Below are positions 1-8,183 of a stretch of DNA of 64,000 bases, piece after piece. Within the stretch, counting starts at the first letter, position 1; every line of letters begins with the position of its first letter. Below the pieces are notes generated by a model. The model worked only from the letters and a program-made list of their open reading frames with translations, was not told where the DNA came from and did not search any database. The position numbers were made by a program, and so were the translations under genes. Source of the stretch: Arenibacter nanhaiticus (GTDB taxonomy: Bacteria; Bacteroidota; Bacteroidia; Flavobacteriales; Flavobacteriaceae); contig NZ_FQYX01000016.1 of NCBI RefSeq assembly GCF_900141935.1, positions 26,298 to 90,297 on the forward strand. The letters run 5' to 3'.

Positions 1-334
1 CCGATAGGAAATTAAGGAGAAAATAGGTGCTTAACTTGGTATGCTGGCTCACCAACCGATCTAATTGGCTCTTTCTAGGCTTATTGATCAGATCTTTTTC
101 GGCATCGTAGAAATTGTTGATTATATAACCCCCAGCAATAGCCAAGGAAGTAGCTATCACTATAAACAATAAATTTAGATCAAAAACGACCCTTCTAACT
201 GGGAGATCATGGGCCAGAATAAATATGGAGGCCAAGTATTGGGCCAATACAATAATAACAATATTATACCCCCGAACTACAGAAAACAAGCTCAGGAATT
301 TTAATATCAAGAGCTTGTTTTTTCTATTAAGCAT
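1..334 (-). CDS. UbiA-family prenyltransferase, partial (3' end outside window)
   Basis: About 111 N-terminal residues are visible, starting MLNRKNKLLILKFLSLFS; the rest lies beyond the left edge. The segment has a hydrophobic first membrane helix, then a second helix running into NNFYDAEKDLINKP. That is the N-x3-D-x3-D Mg-diphosphate binding motif of UbiA-type membrane prenyltransferases. In Flavobacteriia such a gene next to mevalonate kinase is usually annotated as a geranylgeranylglycerol-phosphate geranylgeranyltransferase-like enzyme, which moves an isoprenoid chain onto an acceptor in the inner membrane. The exact acceptor cannot be told from this fragment. The start lies 10 bp after the stop of the mevalonate kinase gene, so the two are very probably co-transcribed. 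Confidence 0.85.
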   Translation of the reverse strand, partial: MLNRKNKLLILKFLSLFSVVRGYNIVIIVLAQYLASIFILAHDLPVRRVVFDLNLLFIVIATSLAIAGGYIINNFYDAEKDLINKPRKSQLDRLVSQHTKLSTYFLLNFLS

Positions 335-344
335 AAAAAATTCT

Positions 345-1283
345 TTAGAAGTTATATACTACCTCTAACTTATACCCCTTAAGGGCCTTTTGTGCTTTTT
401 TAAAATCTTCGGTAAAGCCTAAAATATATCCGCCGCCACCAGAGCCACAGAGTTTTAAATAGTAGTCATTAGAATCTATGCCCTGTTTCCAAAGCTTGTG
501 AAATTCTACGGGGATCATAGGCTTAAAATTATCCAAAACAATATTGGACAATTCTTTCAAATTGCCGAATAAAGACTTTACGTTGCCATTGATAAAGTCT
601 TCAACACAGGCATCGGTATGTTTAATAAACTGGTTTTTAAGCATGGCTCTAAACCCTTCGTGTTTCATTTGATCCATAAACAATTGCACCATGGGAGCAG
701 TTTCTCCCGTACTGCCACTGTCCAATAAAAATACGGCGCCCCTGCCCTCTAAATTCTGAGATGGGATACTCGTAGATTCTATATTGTCTTTGGAGTTTAT
801 AAGGATTGGCAAGCTTAAATAACTGTTCAAAGGATCCAAGCCCGAAGAGGTCCCGTGAAAGAACGACTCCATTTTACCAAAAACAGTCTTTAGTTTAAGC
901 AGTTTTTCGCGGGTAAGATTTTCTAAAACAGTAATCTTTTCCTTGGCGTATTTGTCATAAATAGCCGCTACCAATGCGCCACTACTACCAACGCCATACC
1001 CCTGAGGAATAGAACTGTCAAAATACATGCCATTGGCGATATCCTGGTTTAAAGCCTCTATATCAAAAGAGACCAAATCAGTATTTTCTTCCTGCATCAC
1101 CGCCAAATATTCGGCATAGGCCTTTAGACTGTTATTCGAGGATTTTGCCACTTCGCTAAGCTGGGTATCAGATTTTAAGGCTCCCTTAAAGAAATTATAA
1201 GGAATAGATAGTCCCTTAGAATCTTTAATAATCCCATATTCTCCGAACAATAATATTTTTGAGTAAAATAATGGTCCCTTCAT
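345..1283 (-). CDS. mevalonate kinase (GHMP kinase family)
   Basis: 312 residues, normal for a bacterial mevalonate kinase, which phosphorylates mevalonate with ATP in the cytosol to start isoprenoid synthesis. GHMP landmarks are in order: an N-terminal substrate motif (FYSKILLFGEYGII, residues 6-19), the ATP loop PQGYGVGSSGAL at 93-104, a conserved GTSSGLDPL with the presumed catalytic Asp150, and the C-terminal glycine loop CGSGGGGYILGF at 279-290. It sits between mevalonate decarboxylase (73 bp upstream) and the prenyltransferase (10 bp downstream). This is a typical flavobacterial mevalonate operon, although phosphomevalonate kinase is not in view. The assignment as mevalonate kinase rather than another GHMP kinase rests partly on this context. 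Confidence 0.88.
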   Translation of the reverse strand: MKGPLFYSKILLFGEYGIIKDSKGLSIPYNFFKGALKSDTQLSEVAKSSNNSLKAYAEYLAVMQEENTDLVSFDIEALNQDIANGMYFDSSIPQGYGVGSSGALVAAIYDKYAKEKITVLENLTREKLLKLKTVFGKMESFFHGTSSGLDPLNSYLSLPILINSKDNIESTSIPSQNLEGRGAVFLLDSGSTGETAPMVQLFMDQMKHEGFRAMLKNQFIKHTDACVEDFINGNVKSLFGNLKELSNIVLDNFKPMIPVEFHKLWKQGIDSNDYYLKLCGSGGGGYILGFTEDFKKAQKALKGYKLEVVYNF

Positions 1284-1356
1284 AATTAAGTAGGCATATT
1301 AATACCTGGGATAATGTTTATTAATAACGTTTAAAAATCCTAGATATGATATTAAG

Positions 1357-2439
1357 TTACAGTTTTCTTGCACCATATCCTATTTTGTCGCAAATATACT
1401 GCCCGTTTTCGCAATATGCAACCAACTCATCTTTAATAAATTGAATTACTAAATCTTTTTCTTTGGCCGGATACAGCACATGCACATTTGCACCTGCATC
1501 TAAGGTAAAACAAATATGGGTGTTGGAAGCTTCCCTAAAGGACCAAATTTTATTGATAATCTCAAGAGTATTGGGTTTCATCAAAATAAAATAAGGCATG
1601 GAAGTCATCATCATGGCATGTAAGGTCAAGGCCTCACTCTCTACGATCTTTATAAATTCGGTTAAATTTCCTTCTTCAAAGACCGACTGTAATTTAAACA
1701 GGTTTTCGTGTGCCTGCGCAAAACGCCGGCTTGCAAAAGGATGATCGTGCATTAAATTATGACCTACACTACTACTCACCTGTTTTTGCCCTTTATCTAC
1801 TAAAAGAATGGTATCCTGAAAATCTTTAAAAACCTCATGGACCTCATACGGATATTTAATGCCATACAGATCAGAACTTCCTTGGGTTTCTTTGTGATTG
1901 CCCCACTGTATAATATCGCCTTCGATACTTCTACAAGCACTCCCAGAACCCAGTCGAGCCAAAAAGGACGCCTTTTTATTAAAATATTCGTCCGTCATAC
2001 CTGGATTCAGTTCCCTTTCCAGGTCCATTAAACATAGGGCCAAGGCCGACATGCCACTTGCCGAAGACGCTATACCACTACTATGGGGAAAAGAATTGGA
2101 GGTGCGTATAATAAAATGATAAGATTTTAAAAAGGGCAAATACCCTTCTATCCTATTTAAGAATGTCTTAATTTTTGGTTTAAAATCTTCTTTGGACTTG
2201 CCTTCGAAAAAAAGATCGAACGAAAAATCACCAGCCGCCTGTTCCAATTTGGAATAGGCCACTTCTGTGGTCGTAGCACAATGGTCCAAGGTAAAACTTA
2301 TGGATGGGTTTGCCGGAATCTGATGGTCTTTTTTCCCCCAATACTTTACCAAGGCGATATTACTGGGCGCTTTATACGAAACTACTCCCGTGGCCTTGTC
2401 ATTTGTATACGCTACAGGAATAAAATCTTTTTCAGTCAT
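1357..2439 (-). CDS. mvaD: diphosphomevalonate/mevalonate decarboxylase
   Basis: 360 residues. It carries the decarboxylase N-terminal signature APSNIALVKYWGKKD (24-38), the GHMP loop PHSSGIASSASGMSAL (118-133), SGSACRS (165-171) and TLDAGANVHVLYP (312-324), which holds the catalytic aspartate (Asp314). The enzyme makes isopentenyl diphosphate by ATP-driven decarboxylation of mevalonate diphosphate. Some Bacteroidota and archaeal relatives act on other mevalonate phosphates, so substrate choice is inferred. It is the first gene of a minus-strand operon with mevalonate kinase and a UbiA prenyltransferase. It is divergent from the TspO-like gene, with 94 bp between them. Confidence 0.92.
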   Translation of the reverse strand: MTEKDFIPVAYTNDKATGVVSYKAPSNIALVKYWGKKDHQIPANPSISFTLDHCATTTEVAYSKLEQAAGDFSFDLFFEGKSKEDFKPKIKTFLNRIEGYLPFLKSYHFIIRTSNSFPHSSGIASSASGMSALALCLMDLERELNPGMTDEYFNKKASFLARLGSGSACRSIEGDIIQWGNHKETQGSSDLYGIKYPYEVHEVFKDFQDTILLVDKGQKQVSSSVGHNLMHDHPFASRRFAQAHENLFKLQSVFEEGNLTEFIKIVESEALTLHAMMMTSMPYFILMKPNTLEIINKIWSFREASNTHICFTLDAGANVHVLYPAKEKDLVIQFIKDELVAYCENGQYICDKIGYGARKL

Positions 2440-2533
2440 AATACAAAGAATTTTTACAAAGATAGTTTTTAACCCATCTTACCATAGTCGCAGTTAAAAT
2501 AAATTGTTAAATTAGACGTCTTACAACTAAACT

Positions 2534-3007
2534 TTGAAAAAAAAAATAACCTATATCGGAATAGCAGTGGCGGTATGCCTATTGGTTGGATTTCTATCGA
2601 GTTTTGCCACGCAATCCTCTATAAACAGTTGGTATACACTACTAAAAAAACCGAGTTTTAATCCTCCAAACTGGATTTTCGCACCGGTATGGACTATCCT
2701 ATATATTATGATGGGCATTGCCGCCGGAATCGTTTGGGCCAAAGGATTTTATCATATTTGGGTAAAAACGGCCCTCTACCACTTTTGCTTCCAATTGTTG
2801 CTAAATGCCCTTTGGAGCATCACCTTTTTTGGTTTCCAAAATACTCTAGGGGCACTATTCATCATCATTGCCCTAATCGTACTGCTAGGCTTCACCATAA
2901 AGTGGTTTAGAGTCGTGAACATAACTGCTGCCTACCTATTAATCCCCTATTTTTTATGGCTTTGTTTTGCGGCCGTGCTAAATTATAAAATCTGGGAACT
3001 AAACTAA
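2534..3007 (+). CDS. TspO/MBR family protein
   Basis: 157 residues, the standard length for a five-helix TspO/translocator protein that binds tetrapyrroles and related ligands in the membrane. The family signature is clear in helices 1 and 2: WYTLLKKPSFNPPNWIFAPV (residues 33-52) followed by WTILYIMMGIAAG. The C-terminal helices keep the expected Trp-rich pattern. The reading frame has no upstream ATG, so the start is taken as the TTG at 2534 (encoding MKKKITYIGIAV). The gene stands alone, divergent from the mevalonate operon. No strong promoter match is visible in the 94-bp gap. Confidence 0.9.
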   Translation: MKKKITYIGIAVAVCLLVGFLSSFATQSSINSWYTLLKKPSFNPPNWIFAPVWTILYIMMGIAAGIVWAKGFYHIWVKTALYHFCFQLLLNALWSITFFGFQNTLGALFIIIALIVLLGFTIKWFRVVNITAAYLLIPYFLWLCFAAVLNYKIWELN

Positions 3008-3071
3008 TTTTGTTAGATTTTTCCGCCATTCACTGTATTTCTGATCCCTATTTTCATTGCTAAAACAATGT

Positions 3072-3152
3072 GGGCGTTCCCTCCTACGTCGGTCGGGCTT
3101 TTGGCTATATCCCTTGCGCTGCTGCGGGGATGCCGCCGCAATCCCTAACGCA
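3072..3152 (-). repeat. 82-bp structured intergenic element, copy 1
   Basis: One of five near-identical copies in the window (others near 19541, 40158, 47562 and 63393). Read on the minus strand it starts GCGTTAGGGAT and ends GGGAACGCCC, so GCGTT and AACGC can pair as an outer stem. Inside, GGCATCCC can pair with GGGAT...GCC. It lies between the TspO-like gene and the DUF1697 gene, in a stretch with no coding evidence. It resembles an abundant flavobacterial intergenic element, possibly the Flavo-1 RNA motif; that link is from memory and unverified. Confidence 0.8.
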
Positions 3153-3231
3153 TCGTTCCTCAATAAGAGCCAATGGCCAAGAATAAAGCTACTCTTTCTG
3201 TTCTAATGCACCATCACATTTGCATCAATCC

Positions 3232-3771
3232 CTATTTCGCCAGTGCCAAGAGCCGCTCCATGGTCGTAAAATTTCTTGTGGTAGCGATTAGCTTTAGTTT
3301 CCTTTCAAAAAAATTATTGTTGCATTTGGCCCGGCCATAACCGTTATGGCATTTTAAATAGATACACTGATCGGCAATTAAAAATTGCTCATTCGGAAAA
3401 CTTTCCGCTGATAGTTCTTGCGCCAATCCGGGGTTTGGCTCTGTATTTAGCAATACAAAATAGTTTTTTTTAAGCCCCGCCCCCCCTTCTTTTTCAAAAG
3501 GCCAGTTCTTGACAATTTCTGTTAGTTGCGATAGGGTTTTCACCAACACCTCAACTTCAAAACCAAAGGAACTTTCAATAGCATCCTTAATTTTCACTTC
3601 TATGAATGCTATAGCTACTCCTTGAAATTCAAAAACTATATTTCCGCTCTGCAAATAGCTTTTTACATTCAAAAAACCCGAATCTTCCAACAGCTGCCTT
3701 AATTTGGCCATTTTAATTTTCTTTTGTCCGCTTACATTAATCCCTCTCAAAAAGGCTACAAAAATCGGCAT
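3232..3771 (-). CDS. DUF1697 domain-containing protein
   Basis: 179 residues from the ATG at 3771, where the family's usual N-terminus appears: MPIFVAFLRGINVSGQKKIK. The open frame extends 28 codons further upstream, but that stretch is unlike the family and AT-rich, so the shorter start is chosen. Further family features are LLEDSGFLNVKSYLQSGNIV and FFERKLKLIATTRNFTTMER near the C-terminus. DUF1697 proteins are small cytosolic proteins of unknown biochemical role, widespread as single genes. The gene is divergent from glpK with about 100 bp between them; no functional link is implied. Confidence 0.87.
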   Translation of the reverse strand: MPIFVAFLRGINVSGQKKIKMAKLRQLLEDSGFLNVKSYLQSGNIVFEFQGVAIAFIEVKIKDAIESSFGFEVEVLVKTLSQLTEIVKNWPFEKEGGAGLKKNYFVLLNTEPNPGLAQELSAESFPNEQFLIADQCIYLKCHNGYGRAKCNNNFFERKLKLIATTRNFTTMERLLALAK

Positions 3772-3802
3772 CGCAATTATATAAAAATAGTTCTCCTCCA
3801 AG

Positions 3803-3830
3803 ATTGCAAGAAAAATCGAAAATTGCAAGA
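3803..3830 (+). promoter_or_regulatory. direct repeat upstream of glpK
   Basis: ATTGCAAGA occurs twice (3803-3811 and 3822-3830), 19 bp apart, 45 bp before the glpK start and in the shared upstream region with the DUF1697 gene. The spacing of about two helical turns is what a dimeric activator or repressor would need. No regulator is known to me for this motif, so it is a candidate only. Confidence 0.25.
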
Positions 3831-3874
3831 CATATTTTATTATCTTGAAGATCATTTAATTATGGTTCTCTTCT

Positions 3875-5374
3875 ATGGAAAAATACATTTTAGCCCTAGA
3901 CCAAGGCACTACAAGTTCGCGTGCTGTTATTTTTGATAAAAAAGGAACTATTATTTCAACAGCCCAGAAAGAATTTACCCAATACTTCCCAAAACCGGGT
4001 TGGGTAGAACACGATCCCGTAGAAATTTGGTCTTCACAAGCAGGAATGGCGGCAGAAGCCACCTCCAAAAAAGGCATTTACGGCAGCGATATTGCTGCTA
4101 TAGGTATTACCAACCAGCGGGAAACAGTCGTTGTCTGGGACAGAAAAAGTGGCAAACCGGTCTACAATGCCATTGTTTGGCAAGATAAACGTACCGCCGC
4201 CTATTGTGAGGAATTGAAAAAACAAGGAAAATCTAAATTGATACGAGAAAAAACGGGCCTGGTGATCGACTCTTATTTTTCGGCCACCAAAGTAAAATGG
4301 ATATTAGATAATGTAGCGGGCGCCAGAGAAAAAGCCGCCGCCGGGGAGCTGATCATGGGAACCATAGACTCTTGGCTGGTATGGAACATGACCAAAGGCG
4401 AACTCCATATTACCGATGCCACCAATGCTTCTAGAACACTGTTGTTCAATATTAATACGCTGGAATGGGACGAGGAGCTGCTTAGCCTTTTCACCATCCC
4501 CAAGACAATGTTGCCTACCGTAAAACAGTCGAGCGAAAAATACGGCTATACCAATCCCAATTTTTTTGCCACTAAAATTCCAATCGCAGGCATCGCAGGA
4601 GACCAACAGGCGGCTCTTTTTGGGCAAATGTGTACCAAACCGGGAATGGTTAAAAACACCTATGGAACTGGCTGCTTTATGCTAATGAACATAGGAGACA
4701 CCCCCATTGTATCTAAGAACAACCTACTAACTACGGTAGCTTGGCAAATTAACGGCAAAACCCAATACGCCTTCGAAGGCAGTATATTTATTGCTGGAGC
4801 CGTGGTGCAATGGCTTCGGGACAGTTTAAAAATAATAAAAAGATCTTCGGACATTGAAGCCTTGGCAGCCTCCGTCACCGATACCGATGGGGTATATTTT
4901 GTCCCCGCCTTTGCCGGATTGGGTGCCCCCTATTGGGACCAACATGCCAAAGGCAGTATTTTTGGTCTTACCCGCGGCAGTACCGATGCCCATATTGCCC
5001 GGGCGGCCATCGAGGCCATAGCCTTCCAAACCATGGATGTCCTAAAAGCCATGGAGGCCGACGCCAACCTATCGATAAAAGAGGTAAGAGTCGATGGTGG
5101 GGCCACAGTAAACGAACTTTTGATGCAATTCCAGGCCGATGTACTCAACACCGTTACCGTGCGCCCAAGGGTCACAGAAACCACTGTAATAGGAGCCGCT
5201 TACCTCGCCGGATTAGCGGTAGGTTTTTGGGACAGCTTAGAAGACATTCAGGAAATATGGCAGACCGATGTTCGTTATACTCCGACCGAGAACAGGGCAG
5301 CTATTGAAAAAAACATCAAAGGTTGGTACAGGGCCATAGATGCCGTACAGTATTGGTCCCGAAATAATTCTTAA
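3875..5374 (+). CDS. glpK: glycerol kinase
   Basis: 499 residues, full length for the FGGY-family glycerol kinase that converts glycerol and ATP to glycerol 3-phosphate. It opens with the phosphate loop [18 protein letters not shown] (4-21). It continues with [26 protein letters not shown] and the FGGY signature region [10 protein letters not shown]. It ends with [19 protein letters not shown], part of the ATP-binding half. The 15-bp gap to the glycerol facilitator gene shows a two-gene uptake and activation operon. A glycerol 3-phosphate dehydrogenase is not in the window. A glycerophosphodiesterase, another glycerol source, lies 2 kb away on the other strand. Confidence 0.96.
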   Translation: MEKYILALDQGTTSSRAVIFDKKGTIISTAQKEFTQYFPKPGWVEHDPVEIWSSQAGMAAEATSKKGIYGSDIAAIGITNQRETVVVWDRKSGKPVYNAIVWQDKRTAAYCEELKKQGKSKLIREKTGLVIDSYFSATKVKWILDNVAGAREKAAAGELIMGTIDSWLVWNMTKGELHITDATNASRTLLFNINTLEWDEELLSLFTIPKTMLPTVKQSSEKYGYTNPNFFATKIPIAGIAGDQQAALFGQMCTKPGMVKNTYGTGCFMLMNIGDTPIVSKNNLLTTVAWQINGKTQYAFEGSIFIAGAVVQWLRDSLKIIKRSSDIEALAASVTDTDGVYFVPAFAGLGAPYWDQHAKGSIFGLTRGSTDAHIARAAIEAIAFQTMDVLKAMEADANLSIKEVRVDGGATVNELLMQFQADVLNTVTVRPRVTETTVIGAAYLAGLAVGFWDSLEDIQEIWQTDVRYTPTENRAAIEKNIKGWYRAIDAVQYWSRNNS

Positions 5375-5389
5375 ATTAAAATAATCCCT

Positions 5390-6124
5390 ATGAGTCCATT
5401 TATTGCAGAAATCATCGGCACCTTTTTATTGCTTCTATTAGGCGGTGGTGTGGTAGCCAACGTAGTGCTTCAAAAAACCAAATCGAACGATAGCGGGTGG
5501 ATGGTGATTACCACGGCATGGGGTCTGGCGGTATACATAGGGGTAGCAGTTGCTGCCCCCTATAGCGGGGCTCACCTGAATCCGGCCGTAAGCGTTGGCC
5601 TGGCCGTTGCCAACAAATTCTCATGGGCATTGGTACCTACTTATATACTAGCGCAATTTATGGGTGCCATGTTAGGCGCATTAGTCGTATGGCTTATGTA
5701 CAAGGATCACTTTGAAGCCACCCCGGATAAAGAAACAAAAAGGGCCGTTTTTTGTACGGCCCCCGCAATCAGAAACCCCCTCTCCAATCTTTTCAGTGAG
5801 ATTGTAGGGACCTTTGTATTGGTTTTTGTAGTACTATATTTTACCGATGCCTCTATCACGGATACCGAAACCGCCATTGGGCTTGGATCCCTAGGGGCGC
5901 TGCCCGTCGCTTTTTTAGTATGGGGAATAGGACTTTCCCTAGGAGGCACTACTGGTTATGCCATAAATCCGGCCCGGGATTTGGGCCCTAGAATCGTTCA
6001 TGCTATGCTCCCCATTCGAGAAAAAGCCGATAACGATTGGCCATATGCCTGGATCCCGGTAGTAGGCCCTTTTATCGGTGGCGGCTTGGCCGCTGTATTA
6101 ATGTTGGTCCTTTCTGGCCAATAA
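5390..6124 (+). CDS. glpF: MIP/aquaporin family glycerol uptake facilitator
   Basis: 244 residues with six membrane helices and the two half-helix NPA motifs of the major intrinsic protein family: GAHLNPAVSVG (Asn64) and GYAINPARDLGPR (Asn193). The Asp after the second NPAR (Asp197) is the residue typical of glycerol-conducting facilitators, as opposed to water-only aquaporins. It follows glpK by 15 bp, matching a role in passive glycerol entry trapped by phosphorylation. Its stop codon directly abuts the stop codon of the convergent flavoprotein gene, leaving no intergenic space for a terminator. Confidence 0.94.
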   Translation: MSPFIAEIIGTFLLLLLGGGVVANVVLQKTKSNDSGWMVITTAWGLAVYIGVAVAAPYSGAHLNPAVSVGLAVANKFSWALVPTYILAQFMGAMLGALVVWLMYKDHFEATPDKETKRAVFCTAPAIRNPLSNLFSEIVGTFVLVFVVLYFTDASITDTETAIGLGSLGALPVAFLVWGIGLSLGGTTGYAINPARDLGPRIVHAMLPIREKADNDWPYAWIPVVGPFIGGGLAAVLMLVLSGQ

Positions 6125-7414
6125 CTACCCTTTGGCAACTATGGCCTGTGCCACCAAAAATCCACCAGTCCAAGCATTCTGAAAGTTGAATCCGCCTGTA
6201 ATAGCATCTATATTGATGACTTCCCCGGCAAAATAAAGGTCGTTATGAATTTTACTTTCGTAGGTTTTAAAATTGATCTCTTTTAAATCGACGCCACCGG
6301 CAGTAACGAACTCCTCTTTAAAGGTACTCTTGCCATCTACCAAGAATTCGCTACTACTTAATTGTTGCGCCAAGTTTTGCAATTGTATTTTGGTCATATC
6401 GGCCCATTTTACGGTATCGGCGATACCCACTGCCTTTACCAAACTAATCCACAACCGTTTTGGAAGATCAAAGGACTTGGTTCTTAGGACCGTTTTTTTG
6501 GCTTCAATTTCCTTTATTTCTTGCAGCTGGCTCAGTACTGCTTCTTCGTAATACTCCGGCAACCAATTGACCCGGATACGGAATTTATAGTTCAAATCAT
6601 TTAACAACTGTGCTCCCCAGGCCGAGAGGCGTAATATTCCAGGACCGCTCATCCCCCAATGGGTAATTAATAGCGGGCCTTCCGATTCTAGAGCCGATTG
6701 GTGAATTCCATATTTTTTAAGGGCTTCCTTAAATTTCCCTGTATTTACCTTTGAAGGGATCACCTGAATCCTGGCATTGGTACTAACCCCGGGGATTCCG
6801 CTTATTCTTTCATCCTTGATATTAAAGGTAAAAAGGGAGGGTACAGGGGGTATGATCGTATGCCCCAAATTTTGAAGCATGTCCCATATTTTAGGATTGC
6901 TACCGGTAGCGACCACTAATTTTTTGGCCAAATAGGTAGCGTGCAGGGAAGTAACGTTCCAAGAATAATCTGGATGTTCCTCATTGTTTTCTCTGCGTAA
7001 AATTTTAACGACCGAGCTGTTTTTTAATACTTTAATCCCCAAACGCTCCGTTTCCGAAACAAAGCAATCAATAATGGTTTGTGAAGAATTGGTCGCCGGA
7101 AACATTCTCCCGTCTTCCTCTATGTTCAGGGCAATACCCCTACTCTCGAAAAAGGCTACCGTATCACCACTGCAATAAGAGTGAAAAGGCCCCAGAAGCT
7201 CTTTTTCTCCCCTGGGATAATTTTTTGAAAGCTCACTAGGCACAAATTCTGCATGGGTAACATTGCAACGTCCTCCCCCAGAAACTTTTACCTTGGTAAG
7301 CACTTCCTTTCCGCGCTCCAAAATGGCTACTTTTAATTGGGGATTGGCTTCTACCATATGAATGGCAGCATAAAATCCGGCGGCCCCACCGCCTACTATC
7401 AGTACGTCGTACAT
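6125..7414 (-). CDS. NAD(P)/FAD-dependent oxidoreductase, HI0933/BaiN-like
   Basis: 429 residues. The N-terminal dinucleotide-binding motif is YDVLIVGGGAAGFYAAI (2-18). The family hallmark VSGGGRCNVTHAEF follows, and the C-terminal FAD contact is ITGGFNFQNAWTGG. This matches the HI0933-like flavoprotein family, whose bacterial members are annotated as aminoacetone oxidase-like or BaiN-like; the physiological substrate is uncertain. The start overlaps the glycerophosphodiesterase stop by one base (TAATG), so the two are translationally coupled. Both may be the tail of the maltose operon transcript. The gene ends tail to tail against glpF. Confidence 0.85.
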   Translation of the reverse strand: MYDVLIVGGGAAGFYAAIHMVEANPQLKVAILERGKEVLTKVKVSGGGRCNVTHAEFVPSELSKNYPRGEKELLGPFHSYCSGDTVAFFESRGIALNIEEDGRMFPATNSSQTIIDCFVSETERLGIKVLKNSSVVKILRRENNEEHPDYSWNVTSLHATYLAKKLVVATGSNPKIWDMLQNLGHTIIPPVPSLFTFNIKDERISGIPGVSTNARIQVIPSKVNTGKFKEALKKYGIHQSALESEGPLLITHWGMSGPGILRLSAWGAQLLNDLNYKFRIRVNWLPEYYEEAVLSQLQEIKEIEAKKTVLRTKSFDLPKRLWISLVKAVGIADTVKWADMTKIQLQNLAQQLSSSEFLVDGKSTFKEEFVTAGGVDLKEINFKTYESKIHNDLYFAGEVINIDAITGGFNFQNAWTGGFLVAQAIVAKG

Positions 7415-8166
7415 TAATTTATTCTTTCCGGAAAATTGGTGATAATTCCATCTACCCCCATCCCCTGCATTGATCTTATATCTTTTTTGCTATTTACTGT
7501 CCAAGGGTAGATTTTAAATCCGCCTTTTTTAATTTTCTTGACATTCTCTAGACTTAATTCTTTATAGTGCGGATTTATCGCTTCTGCTCCCAGTTCCTTT
7601 GCCATGGGCAAGGCCTTCAATGGATCGCCTTCGACCAAAATGGCAATTCCTATTTGTTTGTTCAGCGTTCGCATTTGTTTCAATTCGTCCCATCTAAAGC
7701 TCGAAATTAAAAAATTGTCCAAAGACCAACCTTTCTCTTTAAGATAGTAATTGATTATAAAGTCGACACTGTCGGCCGTATGTGCACCTTTCAGTTCTAT
7801 ATTCAACCGTACTTTATGGTCTATTAAATTCAGGACCTGCTGTAAGGTAGGAATGTTATGATTCCCTCTTAATTTTAAATTTTGTAGTTCCGTCAGTTCA
7901 TAAGATTCTACCTTTCCCTTTCCGTTGGTAAGTCGGTCTACCTCATCATCATGGAACACTACAATTTCGCCGCTTTTAATCTTAAAAACATCGATCTCTA
8001 TCATGTCTACCCCCATTTCCATTGCCTTCTGAATAGAAGCCAAGGAATTTTCGGTCTCATGCCCCATCGCCCCTCTATGCCCAATAACCAAAGATTTATT
8101 CATATTCGTACAACTTAAAGCGAGTAATAAAACAAACAAGATCCCATATGTAAGTTTTGGTTGCAT
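7414..8166 (-). CDS. glycerophosphodiester phosphodiesterase, lipoprotein
   Basis: 250 residues. The N-terminus is a lipoprotein signal with lipobox ALSC (Cys19), so the protein is probably anchored on the periplasmic side of a membrane. The GDPD core is intact: HRG with His30/Arg31, metal ligands Glu57 and Asp59 in MIEIDV, and FHDD with His72. The enzyme splits glycerophosphodiesters into an alcohol and glycerol 3-phosphate. It begins 17 bp after the GH13 gene stop and overlaps the next gene by one base. It may therefore be co-transcribed with the sugar genes, though the functional link to maltose is unclear. Confidence 0.9.
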   Translation of the reverse strand: MQPKLTYGILFVLLLALSCTNMNKSLVIGHRGAMGHETENSLASIQKAMEMGVDMIEIDVFKIKSGEIVVFHDDEVDRLTNGKGKVESYELTELQNLKLRGNHNIPTLQQVLNLIDHKVRLNIELKGAHTADSVDFIINYYLKEKGWSLDNFLISSFRWDELKQMRTLNKQIGIAILVEGDPLKALPMAKELGAEAINPHYKELSLENVKKIKKGGFKIYPWTVNSKKDIRSMQGMGVDGIITNFPERIN

Positions 8167-8183
8167 AAGCCGGTATTTTAAAA

